A DNA stretch of 64,000 nt, from NCBI GenBank assembly GCA_036273675.1, contig DASUHD010000123.1:62001-126000 (forward strand). The letters are read 5' to 3'. A model generated the notes under the pieces. That model saw nothing but the letters and a program-made list of their open reading frames with translations, made no database searches and was not told the origin of the DNA. Numbering within the stretch: position 1 is the first letter of the stretch; each line of letters starts with the position of its first letter. The stretch is from DAHUXT01 sp036273675 (GTDB taxonomy: Bacteria > Chloroflexota > Ktedonobacteria > Ktedonobacterales > JADMIN01). Below are positions 35,364 through 44,308 of the stretch, one piece after another. Both the position numbers and the translations under genes were made by a program.

Positions 35364-36347
35364 CTAGCGTGTCACCTCAATCGCAGCGTTCGTTATCGCG
35401 CTGAGGCCGATAGCGCGATAGCGCTGATAGCGCCGTTCGAGCAATTCTTCGGTCGGCAGCGCCTGTAATTCGGCCAGGTTTGCAAGGATAGTGGCTTTGA
35501 CGGCAGCGGCTGCTTCAGCCTTGTCTTGGTGAGCGCCACCCAGCGGTTCGGGGATGATATCTTCGATCAACCGTAATTCTTTGAGATCCTGTGCGGTGAT
35601 TTTCATTGCCTCGGCAGCATTCGGCGCAAATGCGTTATCTCGCCACATAATTGACGCGGCAGCCTCCGGGCTTGCGACCGTGTAGATACTATACTCCAGC
35701 ATCAAGATACGGTCGGCGACACTCAGGCCGAGCGCGCCTCCACTGCCGCCTTCGCCAATAACCACTGTGATGATTGGGGTACGCAGGTTAGACATCACCA
35801 TTAGGTTCTCAGCGATTGCCTGAGCAATACCACGTTGCTCATCCTCGAGACCAGGTGATGCGCCTGGAATATCAACCAGGGTCACGACGGGAAGATGAAA
35901 GCGTTCGGCGTGTTGCAGGAGACGTAAGACTTTCCGGTAACCCTCAGGATGCGACATGCCAAAGTTGCACTCCATGCGCTCTTTGGTATCGCGGCCCTTC
36001 TGATTGCCTAGAATCATGACTGTTTGTCCGCCAAGGCTCGCCAGCCCGCCAAGAATGGCGCGGTCATTCCCATAGCGCCGGTCGCCACGCAGCTCGAAGA
36101 AATCGTCACACATCAAATCGATATAGTCGGAGGTATAGGGGCGTTTTGGATGACGCGCCACCTGCACACATTGCCAGGGAGTCAATCCGCTATAGATCTC
36201 GCGCAGACGCAGATCGAGCTCGCTCTGATAGTCTTTCAGGCGTGCGCGGTCGTCACTCTTGAGTCTGGACGCTTTTCGCTGCAACGACTGAATGCGCTTA
36301 TCCAGATCGGCTAACGGTCGCTCAAAGTCGAGATCGAATGTCATCAT
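35364..36347 (-). CDS. accA: Acetyl-CoA carboxylase carboxyltransferase subunit alpha
   Basis: 327 residues, normal length. N-terminal helical DLDKRIQSLQRKASRL region, QRYGNDRAILGGLA, GMSHPEGYRKVLRLLQHAERFHLPVVTLVDIPGASPG, and GEGGSGGALGLSVADRILMLE. It transfers carboxyl from biotin to acetyl-CoA with AccD, the first step of fatty acid synthesis. The in-frame TTG at 36359 sits over the ribosome site GGGGGT; the ATG at 36347 follows it. It lies 64 bases after accD, so the two are likely co-transcribed. Confidence 0.95.
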   Translation of the reverse strand: MMTFDLDFERPLADLDKRIQSLQRKASRLKSDDRARLKDYQSELDLRLREIYSGLTPWQCVQVARHPKRPYTSDYIDLMCDDFFELRGDRRYGNDRAILGGLASLGGQTVMILGNQKGRDTKERMECNFGMSHPEGYRKVLRLLQHAERFHLPVVTLVDIPGASPGLEDEQRGIAQAIAENLMVMSNLRTPIITVVIGEGGSGGALGLSVADRILMLEYSIYTVASPEAAASIMWRDNAFAPNAAEAMKITAQDLKELRLIEDIIPEPLGGAHQDKAEAAAAVKATILANLAELQALPTEELLERRYQRYRAIGLSAITNAAIEVTR

Positions 36348-36411
36348 ATTTACCCCCAAAGCGCATTCTAGGTCATTTCCGTTGCTGGATCAGCATCATG
36401 CTAAGCGAAAA

Positions 36412-37293
36412 CTAGTGCGCCACGGCCTCGGCGGCGGTATAGAGATGTAGGAGACGTGCTACAGTCGCCTTTAGTTCACGGCGATGCACGATGCTGTCGA
36501 TCATACCATGGGCAAGCAGAAACTCCGCATAGCCCACATCTTTCGGCAGCTTCACGTGTAGAGATTGCTCGATGACGCGCGGGCCAGTGAAGGCGACAAG
36601 CGCGCCTGGCTCAGCAATCGTCACATCGCCCAGCATCGCGAAGCTAGCGGTGACTCCGCCCGTGGTGGGGTCGGTCAATAGCACGAGAAACGGCACGCCA
36701 GCATCGGCCATCCTGGCCAGCGCCGCCGATGTCTTCGCCATCTGCATGAGCGCGATGACGCCTTCCTGCATGCGGGCGCCTCCTGAGGCGGTCGAAATGA
36801 GCAGCGGAATGCGGTCGCGCGTCGCAATCTCGATGGCGTGGGTTATTTTCTCGCCAACCACCGCACCCATACTGCCCCCAAGGAAGCGGAAATCCATTAC
36901 GACGAGCATGAGTGGCAGGCCATCAATCTTCGCCGCGCCAGCCTTCACGCCCTCGGACAGGTGCGTTGATGCGACCAGGCCTTCTAGTTTGGAGCTATAT
37001 GTTTGTGCATTGCTGACGAACTTGAGTGGATCGTTCGAGACCAAGTCGCCGTCGATTTCTTCAAACGTCTTCTCATCGGTGAGCAGGTCGATGCGCTCAT
37101 CGGCGGTCAGTTGCGCATGGTGGCCACAGCGCGGGCAAACTTTGAGGTTGCGCTCCCAGTCCTTACCAAGCAAAAGTTCGCGACATTTCGGACATTTAAC
37201 GGCCAGGTTATCCGGGAGGGAGCGCATAGCGATATCAGGATGCGCGCCATTAAAGCTCACGGGTATTTCCGCCTGCTTGCCATTCTCACTCAT
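36412..37293 (-). CDS. accD: Acetyl-CoA carboxylase carboxyltransferase subunit beta
   Basis: 293 residues. Zinc ribbon CPKC...CPRC at about 34-56, then GGSMGAVVGEKITHAIE, SGGARMQEGVIALMQMAKT, and LTDPTTGGVTASFAMLGD with the oxyanion Gly pairs. It forms the alpha2beta2 carboxyltransferase with AccA; accB and accC lie elsewhere. GGAGGT precedes the ATG. No separate promoter is visible between it and accA. Confidence 0.95.
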   Translation of the reverse strand: MSENGKQAEIPVSFNGAHPDIAMRSLPDNLAVKCPKCRELLLGKDWERNLKVCPRCGHHAQLTADERIDLLTDEKTFEEIDGDLVSNDPLKFVSNAQTYSSKLEGLVASTHLSEGVKAGAAKIDGLPLMLVVMDFRFLGGSMGAVVGEKITHAIEIATRDRIPLLISTASGGARMQEGVIALMQMAKTSAALARMADAGVPFLVLLTDPTTGGVTASFAMLGDVTIAEPGALVAFTGPRVIEQSLHVKLPKDVGYAEFLLAHGMIDSIVHRRELKATVARLLHLYTAAEAVAH

Positions 37294-37508
37294 GCACTAC
37301 CTCCGACCCCTACAGGCCCACGTACCTCGGCATGAAGGCTGGATGCCGCCTGCTTCCTGCTCGCGCCTGGAATACAGCGAGCGGGAAAAGCCTGCCATTC
37401 TATCTTCCTCTATTCTCGGACGCCCGTCAATTGTGAATTTCTGCGCCTTGACCGCGCCCAGCAAGACAATGAGACGACAAAGTCGCCATACGATCCAAAT
37501 CCCGATGG

Positions 37509-38720
37509 CTACTCGTCGCCAAACAGCGCGTCCACGAATTCTTGCGCATCAAAGGGCGCGATGTCGTTCACGCGCTCGCCTGTTCCAGCGTACTTGATCG
37601 GCAAGCCTAGTTCGGCGGCAATGGCGAACGCGATACCACCCCGGGCCGTTCCATCCAGCTTCGTCAGTATGACGCCGCTTACGCCAGCGTCTTTCACAAA
37701 CTGCTTGGCCTGGATGAAGCCATTCTGCCCGGTTGTTGCGTCGACGATTAGCAACACCTCATGGGGCGCCTCAGGATCGTATTTTTGTAACACACGAACG
37801 ATCTTCTTCAGCTCCTCCATCAAATTGTATTTCGTATGGAGGCGACCCGCGGTATCGACAATCAGCACATCAGCGCCACGCGCCTGAGCGGCCTGCATCG
37901 CATCATAGACAACCGCCGCTGGGTCGGCGCCATGCTGGTGCGCTACGACCTGAACTCCGATTCGCTCGCTCCACGTGCGTAACTGCTCAGTCGCCGCCGC
38001 GCGAAACGTGTCACCAGCGGCCAGAAGAACGCGATGTTTCTGCTTCTTGAGTTGATTCGCCAGCTTGGCGATACTGGTTGTCTTCCCAACACCGTTGACG
38101 CCGACGACAAGATAGACCGAGATAGGCGAGGTGTCCGAAAACACGAGAGGCTCAGGATCACCCAGCAGAATTTCGAGCTCTTCCTTCAGCGCATCTCGTA
38201 GCTCTGAACCACGCTTCAACCCCTCTGCCTGCACGCGCTCGCGTAGCGTGTCCATCAGGCTCTCAGTGGTCTGCACACCGACGTCGGCGGTAATGAGCGT
38301 TTCCTCTAACTCGTCCCACAACGCTTCTGTGATATCATCTGCCTCGTCGAAGGCGGTATTTATCTGCCCGAAGAGCTGGCGCGTCTTGCCCAGGCTGAAC
38401 TTGAACGGATTGCGGAAGAAGCCACGACGCTCCTGTTCGTCCGCACCTGTTCCATCATGGTCATAGAAGTCGGCGCGTGGCGATTCGTCGCCAGCCTCTT
38501 GTTCAGGCAGTGCAGCCGCAGGCTCTGATACGCCTGACGTTGAAGTAGTCAGCGCGGCTGGCGGAGTATCGAATGGCCGCCCCTCGTCAGTCTCGTCGGC
38601 GTCAATCGCGTCATCTATCTCATCTATCTCAACAGCCTCATCAGCTTCGGGTGAGACAGTTGTCCCCTGCTGATCTGGCTCGGTGCGGCCGAGAAGTCCG
38701 TCGCGGAGTCGTTTGAACAC
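37509..38720 (-). CDS. ftsY: Signal recognition particle receptor FtsY
   Basis: 403 residues. The first about 115 are the acidic A domain (runs of EIDDAIDADETDEG), rich in Asp/Glu, for membrane association. The NG domain follows: FKFSLGKTRQLFGQIN helices, the GVNGVGKTTSIAKLA P-loop, DTFRAAATEQL, the DTAGRLHTKYNLMEELKK switch, and TKLDGTARGG with a final GTGERVNDIAPF. It docks the ribosome-SRP complex at the membrane. GTG start with GAGG 10 bases upstream. It lies 215 bases before accD, with separate transcription possible. Confidence 0.95.
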   Translation of the reverse strand: MFKRLRDGLLGRTEPDQQGTTVSPEADEAVEIDEIDDAIDADETDEGRPFDTPPAALTTSTSGVSEPAAALPEQEAGDESPRADFYDHDGTGADEQERRGFFRNPFKFSLGKTRQLFGQINTAFDEADDITEALWDELEETLITADVGVQTTESLMDTLRERVQAEGLKRGSELRDALKEELEILLGDPEPLVFSDTSPISVYLVVGVNGVGKTTSIAKLANQLKKQKHRVLLAAGDTFRAAATEQLRTWSERIGVQVVAHQHGADPAAVVYDAMQAAQARGADVLIVDTAGRLHTKYNLMEELKKIVRVLQKYDPEAPHEVLLIVDATTGQNGFIQAKQFVKDAGVSGVILTKLDGTARGGIAFAIAAELGLPIKYAGTGERVNDIAPFDAQEFVDALFGDE

Positions 38721-39034
38721 GATGCTATATCCTCAGGATGTTTATCAGGTGACTCGAAAGCAAGTCGAATGAACGTTACGAATGTCTGCGCTGCGCCAGG
38801 AATCCCCCATCAGAATGAATTCACCAGCGCAACCCGGAAACTATACCGCACTGATATGCCCAATCGCCAGCGTGAGCAGCCTCAAAACACGCGATGAATT
38901 ACTGTCAGCGGAGGCACGACGCCATACAAGCAGGACAGCTCCCACTCGTAAACCAGTAGCCGTGACAGTTAGTGGCATATATCACCTTCATCCTCGGTGA
39001 CACAGGGAGCAGGCGTGTTTGGCTGGCCAACACG
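38721..39034. other. Intergenic region upstream of ftsY
   Basis: No coding frame or repeat stands out. An inverted repeat GCGTGTT/AACACGC (39013-39035) lies at the end of the zinc-ribbon gene and may be a weak terminator for it, though no T run follows in either direction. Confidence 0.4.
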
Positions 39035-39253
39035 CTAGCGTGACGTTCTATACGGATGTTGTAAGGCGTCACTCACTGGTTCGTTGACGATGACATCGCC
39101 GTTACGAATCTTAATGTTATAGAGGCAGTTAGGGTTTGTGCAAACCCAGGCCTTAAATTGAATGGGCGCTCCTTGACTACCGAAATCTGACAGCGGAACA
39201 AGATCACCCGCGCCGCATTTGCGACAGCGCGGAAAAGTGAATTCAATCCCCAT
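39035..39253 (-). CDS. Small zinc-ribbon protein
   Basis: 72 residues. CRKCGAGDLVPLSD and CTNPNC form a four-Cys zinc knuckle, with 24-25 residues between. The rest is a short beta-hairpin (KIRNGDVIVNEPV). No family recognised. GGAGG stands 8 bases before the ATG at 39253; a GTG at 39256 is one codon earlier. A nucleic-acid or protein adaptor is the usual guess for such proteins, but nothing supports it here. Confidence 0.65.
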   Translation of the reverse strand: MGIEFTFPRCRKCGAGDLVPLSDFGSQGAPIQFKAWVCTNPNCLYNIKIRNGDVIVNEPVSDALQHPYRTSR

Positions 39254-39634
39254 CACCCCATCCTCCCTCTCCGGATCCGCCCCAAGACCACAATTAGCGC
39301 CACATGGCGCCTGTACGGGAATCGCAACACCGACCTCGGCCAGCCACCTCCGTTTTGGTCACCACGGTACGCATATCATTCTATTATACCTTGTCGTCAA
39401 AGCGCGTCCTACATGACAGCAAACCGCAAGGCAAATTTCGCAATGTAGCAGGCTTGCGGCTTTTTGGTGAAGCACTGGGACAATAGCCGCCAGTCTGGCC
39501 CCTTGCCCTGAGAATCACGACAGACGTCACCAGATACGGAGAACTGTGTGCCATTGCGCAAATCTCGTCCGTCATTATAGCAGTCGGAGCGCGACAGATA
39601 TACCCAGATGCGGCCAGACAGTCAGGCCAGTTGA
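39254..39634. other. Intergenic region before lon with an orphan terminator-like hairpin
   Basis: No gene seen. CCGCAAG (39424-39430) and CTTGCGG (39453-39459) are followed by CTTTTT (39460-39465), a good plus-strand intrinsic terminator, although no plus-strand gene precedes it. A short untranslated RNA ending here is possible, but no clear promoter was found. Confidence 0.4.
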
Positions 39635-39663
39635 TTGCCTTCGACTGGCTGCTGAAGTATACT
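39635..39663 (+). promoter_or_regulatory. Probable lon promoter
   Basis: TTGCCT (39635-39640), a 17-base spacer and TATACT (39658-39663). The start point would lie near 39670, giving an untranslated leader of about 85 bases before the ATG at 39755. No CIRCE or HspR-type inverted repeat was found near it. Confidence 0.55.
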
Positions 39664-39754
39664 GCAAACGAGCAGGCTAGCACCGGCGAGCACCTCGATC
39701 AGTATGCTTGTGGCGCAGCTGCCAACGCACCGACAATACTTCCAGGAGGCATCC

Positions 39755-42310
39755 ATGGAAAAGCGGCCACGTCCTACCCGCCGCGTTCGTGATGCGCAAA
39801 TAGCAGATACTACAGTGACCGCATACGCACAGCGCGGCGTGACAGAGAGCATGGAGACAATTCGGGAACTGCCCGTGTTGCCAGTGCGTAACACCGTCGT
39901 TTTGCCCGGCATGGTCCTCCCGCTCTTCGTTGACCGTGAACCCGCGCTCCAGGCGGTCGAGGCGGCTTCCGCCAACGACCAGACGATATTGCTGGTGGCC
40001 CAGCGCTCCGAGCAGACAAGCGATCCCCTCCCAGATGATATTTATACCATTGGCGCTGAGTGCTCCATCAATCGCGTCTTGCGCATGCCGGATGGCGCTA
40101 GCAGCGTCCTGGTGCATGGATTGCGTCGGTTTCGGATCACCAACTGGCTTCACGAAACACCTTTTGGACGTGTCCGTGGCATATCTTACACTGAAGCCGC
40201 AAGCACGAGCGACCAAGCCGAGGCGCTTGCACGTACAGCGCTCGGCTACTTCGAGAAATGCACTCGGCTGAGCCAGCGACTCAATGAAGATATGTATGTG
40301 CAGGCACTCAACGTCGCGCCGGCTGGTGAATTGGCTGATTTTATCATCGCTCAATTAGAGCCCGCGCTGCCCATTCGCCAGGAATTCCTCGAAATCATTG
40401 ACCCTCAGGAACGCTTGCGAAAGACCTGTTTGCTCTTGCTGCGCGAGCTGAACGTGCTGGAGATCGAGGGTAAGATTCAAGCCGACGTGCAGCGAGAGAT
40501 CGATCGCGGCCAGCGTGAGTTCTATCTCCGCGAGCAGATGAAGGTCATCCAGCAAGAACTGGGCGAGCATGATCCCGCCCTTCGTGAAATCAGCGAGTTG
40601 CGCGAACGCATTGAAGCTGCTGGTATGCCCAAAGAGGTACAGGCGCGCGCGCTCCGCGAATTGGCCCGCCTCGAAGCGATGCCGTCGATGGCGCCGGAAT
40701 ATAGTGTCTTGCGCAACTATCTCGACTGGCTCATCATATTGCCGTGGAGTGTCGCCTCACGCGATAACTTGAACTTGTCTCACGTCGCCGATGTGCTCGA
40801 TGCCCATCATTTCGGGCTCGAAAAGGTGAAAGAGCGCATCCTCGAGTTCCTGGCAATCCGCAAACTTGCGCCTGAGGGGCGCGCGCCGATTCTCTGCCTG
40901 GTAGGCCCTCCAGGCGTTGGCAAGACATCACTCGGTCGCTCAGTTGCCGAGGCGATGGGCCGCACCTTCGTGCGTGTCTCACTGGGTGGGGTGCGCGACG
41001 AAGCTGAGATTCGCGGCCACCGCCGCACCTATGTGAGCGCGCTGCCTGGACGCATTCTGCAATCGATGAAGCTGGCGAAGACTGTCAATCCCGTCTTTGT
41101 GCTTGACGAAATCGACAAACTTGCCTCCGATTTTCGCGGCGATCCGGCGGCGGCGCTGCTGGAGGTGCTCGACCCCGAACAGAACAACAGCTTCTCCGAT
41201 CACTTCCTTGAGGCTCCCTATGACCTCTCGAAAGTCTTCTTCATTCTGACGGCAAATGTCCTGGACACAATCCCCGCGCCGCTCCGCGACCGGATGGAAG
41301 TCATCGAGGTTCCGGGATACACTGAGGAAGAGAAGGCACAGATTGCGCACCAGTTTCTCATTCCGCGTCAGATGCGTGACTCTGGGCTAAACGCCTCGCG
41401 GATTGAGATTGATGAAGGCGCAGTCCGTCGTATCATCCGCGAATACACGTTCGAGGCTGGCGTGCGCGGGTTGGATCGAGAACTAGGCGCTATCATGCGA
41501 CGTGTCGCCAAACGAATCGCCGAGGGACGCCGTCACAAAGCCAGCATTACCTCGGTGCGAGTCCCCGCCTATCTTGGCTCGCAGAAGTATTTCCCGACTG
41601 AGGCCGAGGAGGCTGATCAGGTGGGCGTGGCGACTGGCCTCGCCTGGACAGCGGCCGGCGGTGATTTGACGACGGTAGAGGTTATGGCTCTTCCTGGCCG
41701 CGGCTCCATGCAGTTGACCGGACAGCTCGGCGACGTAATGAAAGAGTCGGCGCAGGCCGCGCTCACATTCACCCGCGCGCGGGCGCAGGTGCTTGGCCTG
41801 CCAGCGTTATTTCATGAAACCAACGACATTCACGTGCATCTTCCCTCAGCCAGCATCCCCAAAGATGGCCCATCGGCTGGGGTGACGATGGCAATCGCCA
41901 TCATGTCGGCGCTGAGTGGGCGGCCAGTGCGCCGCGATGTCGCAATGACCGGCGAGGTGACGCTCCGTGGCCGGGTGCTGCCGGTCGGCGGCATCAAGGA
42001 GAAAGTGCTCGCCGCGCATCGGGCTGGCATCCATACCATTGTCTTGCCGCGCCGCAATCTCAAAGACCTCGACGAGGTGACACCCGATATCCGGGCGCAG
42101 CTCTCATTCGCGCCAGTCGAATCCATGGATGAGGTGATTGCTGTCGCACTGCGCCAAACAGCAGGCATCGGCGAGATGACGCCCGCACCGAGATCTGGCG
42201 CGCTCACCCGAGGCGCCGTACGACCTAGCCGCCCATTGTCTGATGCGCTTCCCCCATCTGGCCGTGTTGCGCGCCCCCGCGCACGCCGCGACGCCATTGT
42301 TGCGGGCTGA
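39755..42310 (+). CDS. lon: ATP-dependent protease Lon
   Basis: 851 residues. N domain (LPVLPVRNTVVLPGMVLPLFV), central AAA with GPPGVGKTSLGRS Walker A and FVLDEIDKL Walker B, then the protease domain with catalytic Ser in PKDGPSAGVTMA and Lys in GGIKEKVLAAHRAG. The last 50 or so residues are a Pro/Arg/Ala-rich extension beyond the usual end, probably disordered. Degrades misfolded and regulatory proteins. The ATG at 39755 has AGGAGG 5 bases upstream; the frame opens earlier at 39704 without a site. It is followed by a terminator. Confidence 0.95.
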   Translation: MEKRPRPTRRVRDAQIADTTVTAYAQRGVTESMETIRELPVLPVRNTVVLPGMVLPLFVDREPALQAVEAASANDQTILLVAQRSEQTSDPLPDDIYTIGAECSINRVLRMPDGASSVLVHGLRRFRITNWLHETPFGRVRGISYTEAASTSDQAEALARTALGYFEKCTRLSQRLNEDMYVQALNVAPAGELADFIIAQLEPALPIRQEFLEIIDPQERLRKTCLLLLRELNVLEIEGKIQADVQREIDRGQREFYLREQMKVIQQELGEHDPALREISELRERIEAAGMPKEVQARALRELARLEAMPSMAPEYSVLRNYLDWLIILPWSVASRDNLNLSHVADVLDAHHFGLEKVKERILEFLAIRKLAPEGRAPILCLVGPPGVGKTSLGRSVAEAMGRTFVRVSLGGVRDEAEIRGHRRTYVSALPGRILQSMKLAKTVNPVFVLDEIDKLASDFRGDPAAALLEVLDPEQNNSFSDHFLEAPYDLSKVFFILTANVLDTIPAPLRDRMEVIEVPGYTEEEKAQIAHQFLIPRQMRDSGLNASRIEIDEGAVRRIIREYTFEAGVRGLDRELGAIMRRVAKRIAEGRRHKASITSVRVPAYLGSQKYFPTEAEEADQVGVATGLAWTAAGGDLTTVEVMALPGRGSMQLTGQLGDVMKESAQAALTFTRARAQVLGLPALFHETNDIHVHLPSASIPKDGPSAGVTMAIAIMSALSGRPVRRDVAMTGEVTLRGRVLPVGGIKEKVLAAHRAGIHTIVLPRRNLKDLDEVTPDIRAQLSFAPVESMDEVIAVALRQTAGIGEMTPAPRSGALTRGAVRPSRPLSDALPPSGRVARPRARRDAIVAG

Positions 42311-42359
42311 CTATCAACCTGTGACTACGACGAATCCCCCATTGACGAAGCAACCCAAA

Positions 42360-42384
42360 CCTCCCGGCCTATTTGGGAGGCGTT
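42360..42384 (+). terminator. Probable lon terminator
   Basis: CCTCCC (42360-42365) and GGGAGG (42375-42380) form a 6-bp stem with a 9-base loop, followed by CGTTT. It lies 50 bases past the lon stop. Confidence 0.45.
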
Positions 42385-42441
42385 TGCCGCGCGAAAACGT
42401 ATAATGGAGGAACGGATTGTGCGCCAAGCGAAGGGACCAAG

Positions 42442-43248
42442 ATGGCTATGGAGGATTCGCCTCGTCCACCCAAGCTCTCCATCATCATTCCCGCCTATAA
42501 CGAAGCGCACCGTCTTCCAGAGAGCCTGCGGCAGTTGCGCGTCTGGCTAAACGATCAGCCCTATACCTCCGAGGTGATCGTCGTCGATGACGGCAGCACT
42601 GACGAGACGACCAAAGTCGTGCGCGCCGCAATGACCGAGTGGGCAGCCCTCTCGCTGCATGCGGCGTCCCATGCTGGCAAGGGCGCCGCGGTGCGAGACG
42701 GTGCGCGCGCCGCCCGAGGAGAATTGGTGGCGTTTGCCGATGCCGATTTCTCGATGCCAGTACGCGAACTGGAACGCTTGCGCCTGGTAGCCGAGAAGAT
42801 CGCGGGCGTTGCGATTGCTTCGCGTGAAGCCCCAGGAGCACGCCGCTATGGTGAGCCATGGTATCGACATGCGATGGGCCGGGTCTTCAACCGGCTCGTG
42901 CAGATTCTGGTTCTGCCGGGGATTCAGGATACCCAATGCGGTTTCAAGTGCATGCCCCGCGACATTGCGCTGACACTCTGCACACAACAGACGATTCCCG
43001 GATGGGGGTTCGACGTCGAGCTGCTCGCGATTGCTCGTCGCCATGGCTTCGCTGTTCGCGAGGTACCGATACCGTGGTACTACATGGCCAACAGTCGTGT
43101 TCGGCTTGGACGCGATACCCTCAGCATGGTTCGGGAAGCGCTTACTATCCGCATGAAGATGCGCAGGGGCGACTATGACCCATCTGACGCCTCCTCAGAC
43201 GCTTCTAAGGCCACACTGTTAGAGATGAGAAATACTCATGCGCGCTGA
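42442..43248 (+). CDS. Family 2 glycosyltransferase (dolichyl-phosphate glucosyltransferase-like)
   Basis: 268 residues. GT-A motifs: LSIIIPAYNEAHRLPESL, VIVVDDGSTDETTKVV, the nucleotide-binding VAFADADFSMPV (DxD) and the acceptor region FDVELLAIARRHGFAVREVPIPW. The layout is that of Dpm1/ALG5-type polyprenyl-phosphate sugar transferases without C-terminal TM segments. GAAGGGA precedes the ATG. The stop overlaps the UbiA-type gene by 11 bases, so the lipid-linked sugar may be passed on to envelope glycans made by the neighbouring genes. Confidence 0.85.
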   Translation: MAMEDSPRPPKLSIIIPAYNEAHRLPESLRQLRVWLNDQPYTSEVIVVDDGSTDETTKVVRAAMTEWAALSLHAASHAGKGAAVRDGARAARGELVAFADADFSMPVRELERLRLVAEKIAGVAIASREAPGARRYGEPWYRHAMGRVFNRLVQILVLPGIQDTQCGFKCMPRDIALTLCTQQTIPGWGFDVELLAIARRHGFAVREVPIPWYYMANSRVRLGRDTLSMVREALTIRMKMRRGDYDPSDASSDASKATLLEMRNTHAR

Positions 43249-44245
43249 CCAGGAGCAGAGCATACTGCAATCTAAAACACCAGGGCCAATGCTCCCGCCG
43301 GAACAGACGGATGCGCTCGTTGGCATAAAGGTAGCCATACGCGCGATGCGCATCTCCCAGTGGTCGAAGAATGGTTTTGTGCTGCTCGCGCTCATTTTTG
43401 CTCGCCGACTCTCCGATGGCACGGCACTTGGTCGAACGCTCATCGCCTTTGTCGCATTTTGCTTCGCGTCGAGCGCAGTGTACATCATCAACGACCTCGC
43501 CGACCGCGAACGCGACCGCATGCATCCGCGCAAACGGCTTCGTCCCATCGCCTCGGGACAGCTCTCATTCCGAGGCGCGGCAATTATCCTCACCCTCTGT
43601 CTGACTGTTGCCGCCGGGTTGGTCGTGTTCCTTACGCTAACTGCGCCACCCGATCTCACTGACCCCTACCGTCGCTGGGGTGGAAGCCAGTTCATTCTCG
43701 CGCTAACAATGATAAGCTACGTGGCAATCAATCTCGCATACTCTCTCTGGCTCAAACATCTGGTCATCTGGGATGTTTTCATTATTGCCGCCGGATTTGT
43801 GCTGCGCGCGCTGGCGGGCGCTTTCGTCATCCCGGTGCCTATATCAACATGGTTCTATGTCTGCATGACCTTCCTGGCCCTCTTCCTGGCGCTGGGCAAA
43901 CGGCGTTCGGAACTGATTCGACTAACCGATCAAGCGGTCATCCATCGCCAGAACTTGCGTCAGTATTCCCTTGGACTGCTGGATCAACTGATTGGGATCG
44001 TCGTCACAGCCATGCTGCTCACCTACTGCCTGTACACCTTTCAGGGCGAGAACAGCAACCACGATCTCATGTTGACGATTCCGGTGGTTCTCTTTGGGAC
44101 GTTCCGCTACCTCTACCTGATGTATGCTCGCGCTGAGGGCGACCAACCAGACGAAGTGCTCTGGCGCGACCGGCAAATTCTAGGTACTGTGGTTGTCTAC
44201 TCTGTGGTCGTCATCACTCTGCTTTACGCGATACCCGGCCACTGA
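43238..44245 (+). CDS. UbiA-family prenyl-phosphate transferase (DPPR synthase-like)
   Basis: 335 residues, 8-9 TM segments. The first Asp-rich motif is YIINDLADRERDRMHPRKRLRPIASGQ, matching the decaprenyl-phosphate phosphoribosyltransferase (Rv3806c-type) motif; a second acidic region is around NLAYSLWLKHLVIWDVFIIAAG. That enzyme makes the precursor of D-arabinose in mycobacterial arabinan. No oxidoreductase pair DprE1/E2 is in the window, so a ribofuranose or arabinofuranose role is inferred. It overlaps the GT2 gene by 11 bases. Confidence 0.75.
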   Translation: MRADQEQSILQSKTPGPMLPPEQTDALVGIKVAIRAMRISQWSKNGFVLLALIFARRLSDGTALGRTLIAFVAFCFASSAVYIINDLADRERDRMHPRKRLRPIASGQLSFRGAAIILTLCLTVAAGLVVFLTLTAPPDLTDPYRRWGGSQFILALTMISYVAINLAYSLWLKHLVIWDVFIIAAGFVLRALAGAFVIPVPISTWFYVCMTFLALFLALGKRRSELIRLTDQAVIHRQNLRQYSLGLLDQLIGIVVTAMLLTYCLYTFQGENSNHDLMLTIPVVLFGTFRYLYLMYARAEGDQPDEVLWRDRQILGTVVVYSVVVITLLYAIPGH

Positions 44246-44308
44246 TGTCCTTGAATGGAACCAGGAGATCACGAGCGCTACGAGGCATCCTGACCACCAC
44301 TGCCAACG

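Noticed and set aside
39384..39683. Minus-strand frame of 99 codons upstream of lon
   Set aside because: Composition unlike a protein, and it spans the probable lon promoter and the orphan hairpin.
39635..39754. HrcA (CIRCE) or HspR repeat expected before lon
   Set aside because: No 9-base inverted TTAGCACTC or CTTGAGT-type repeats are present.
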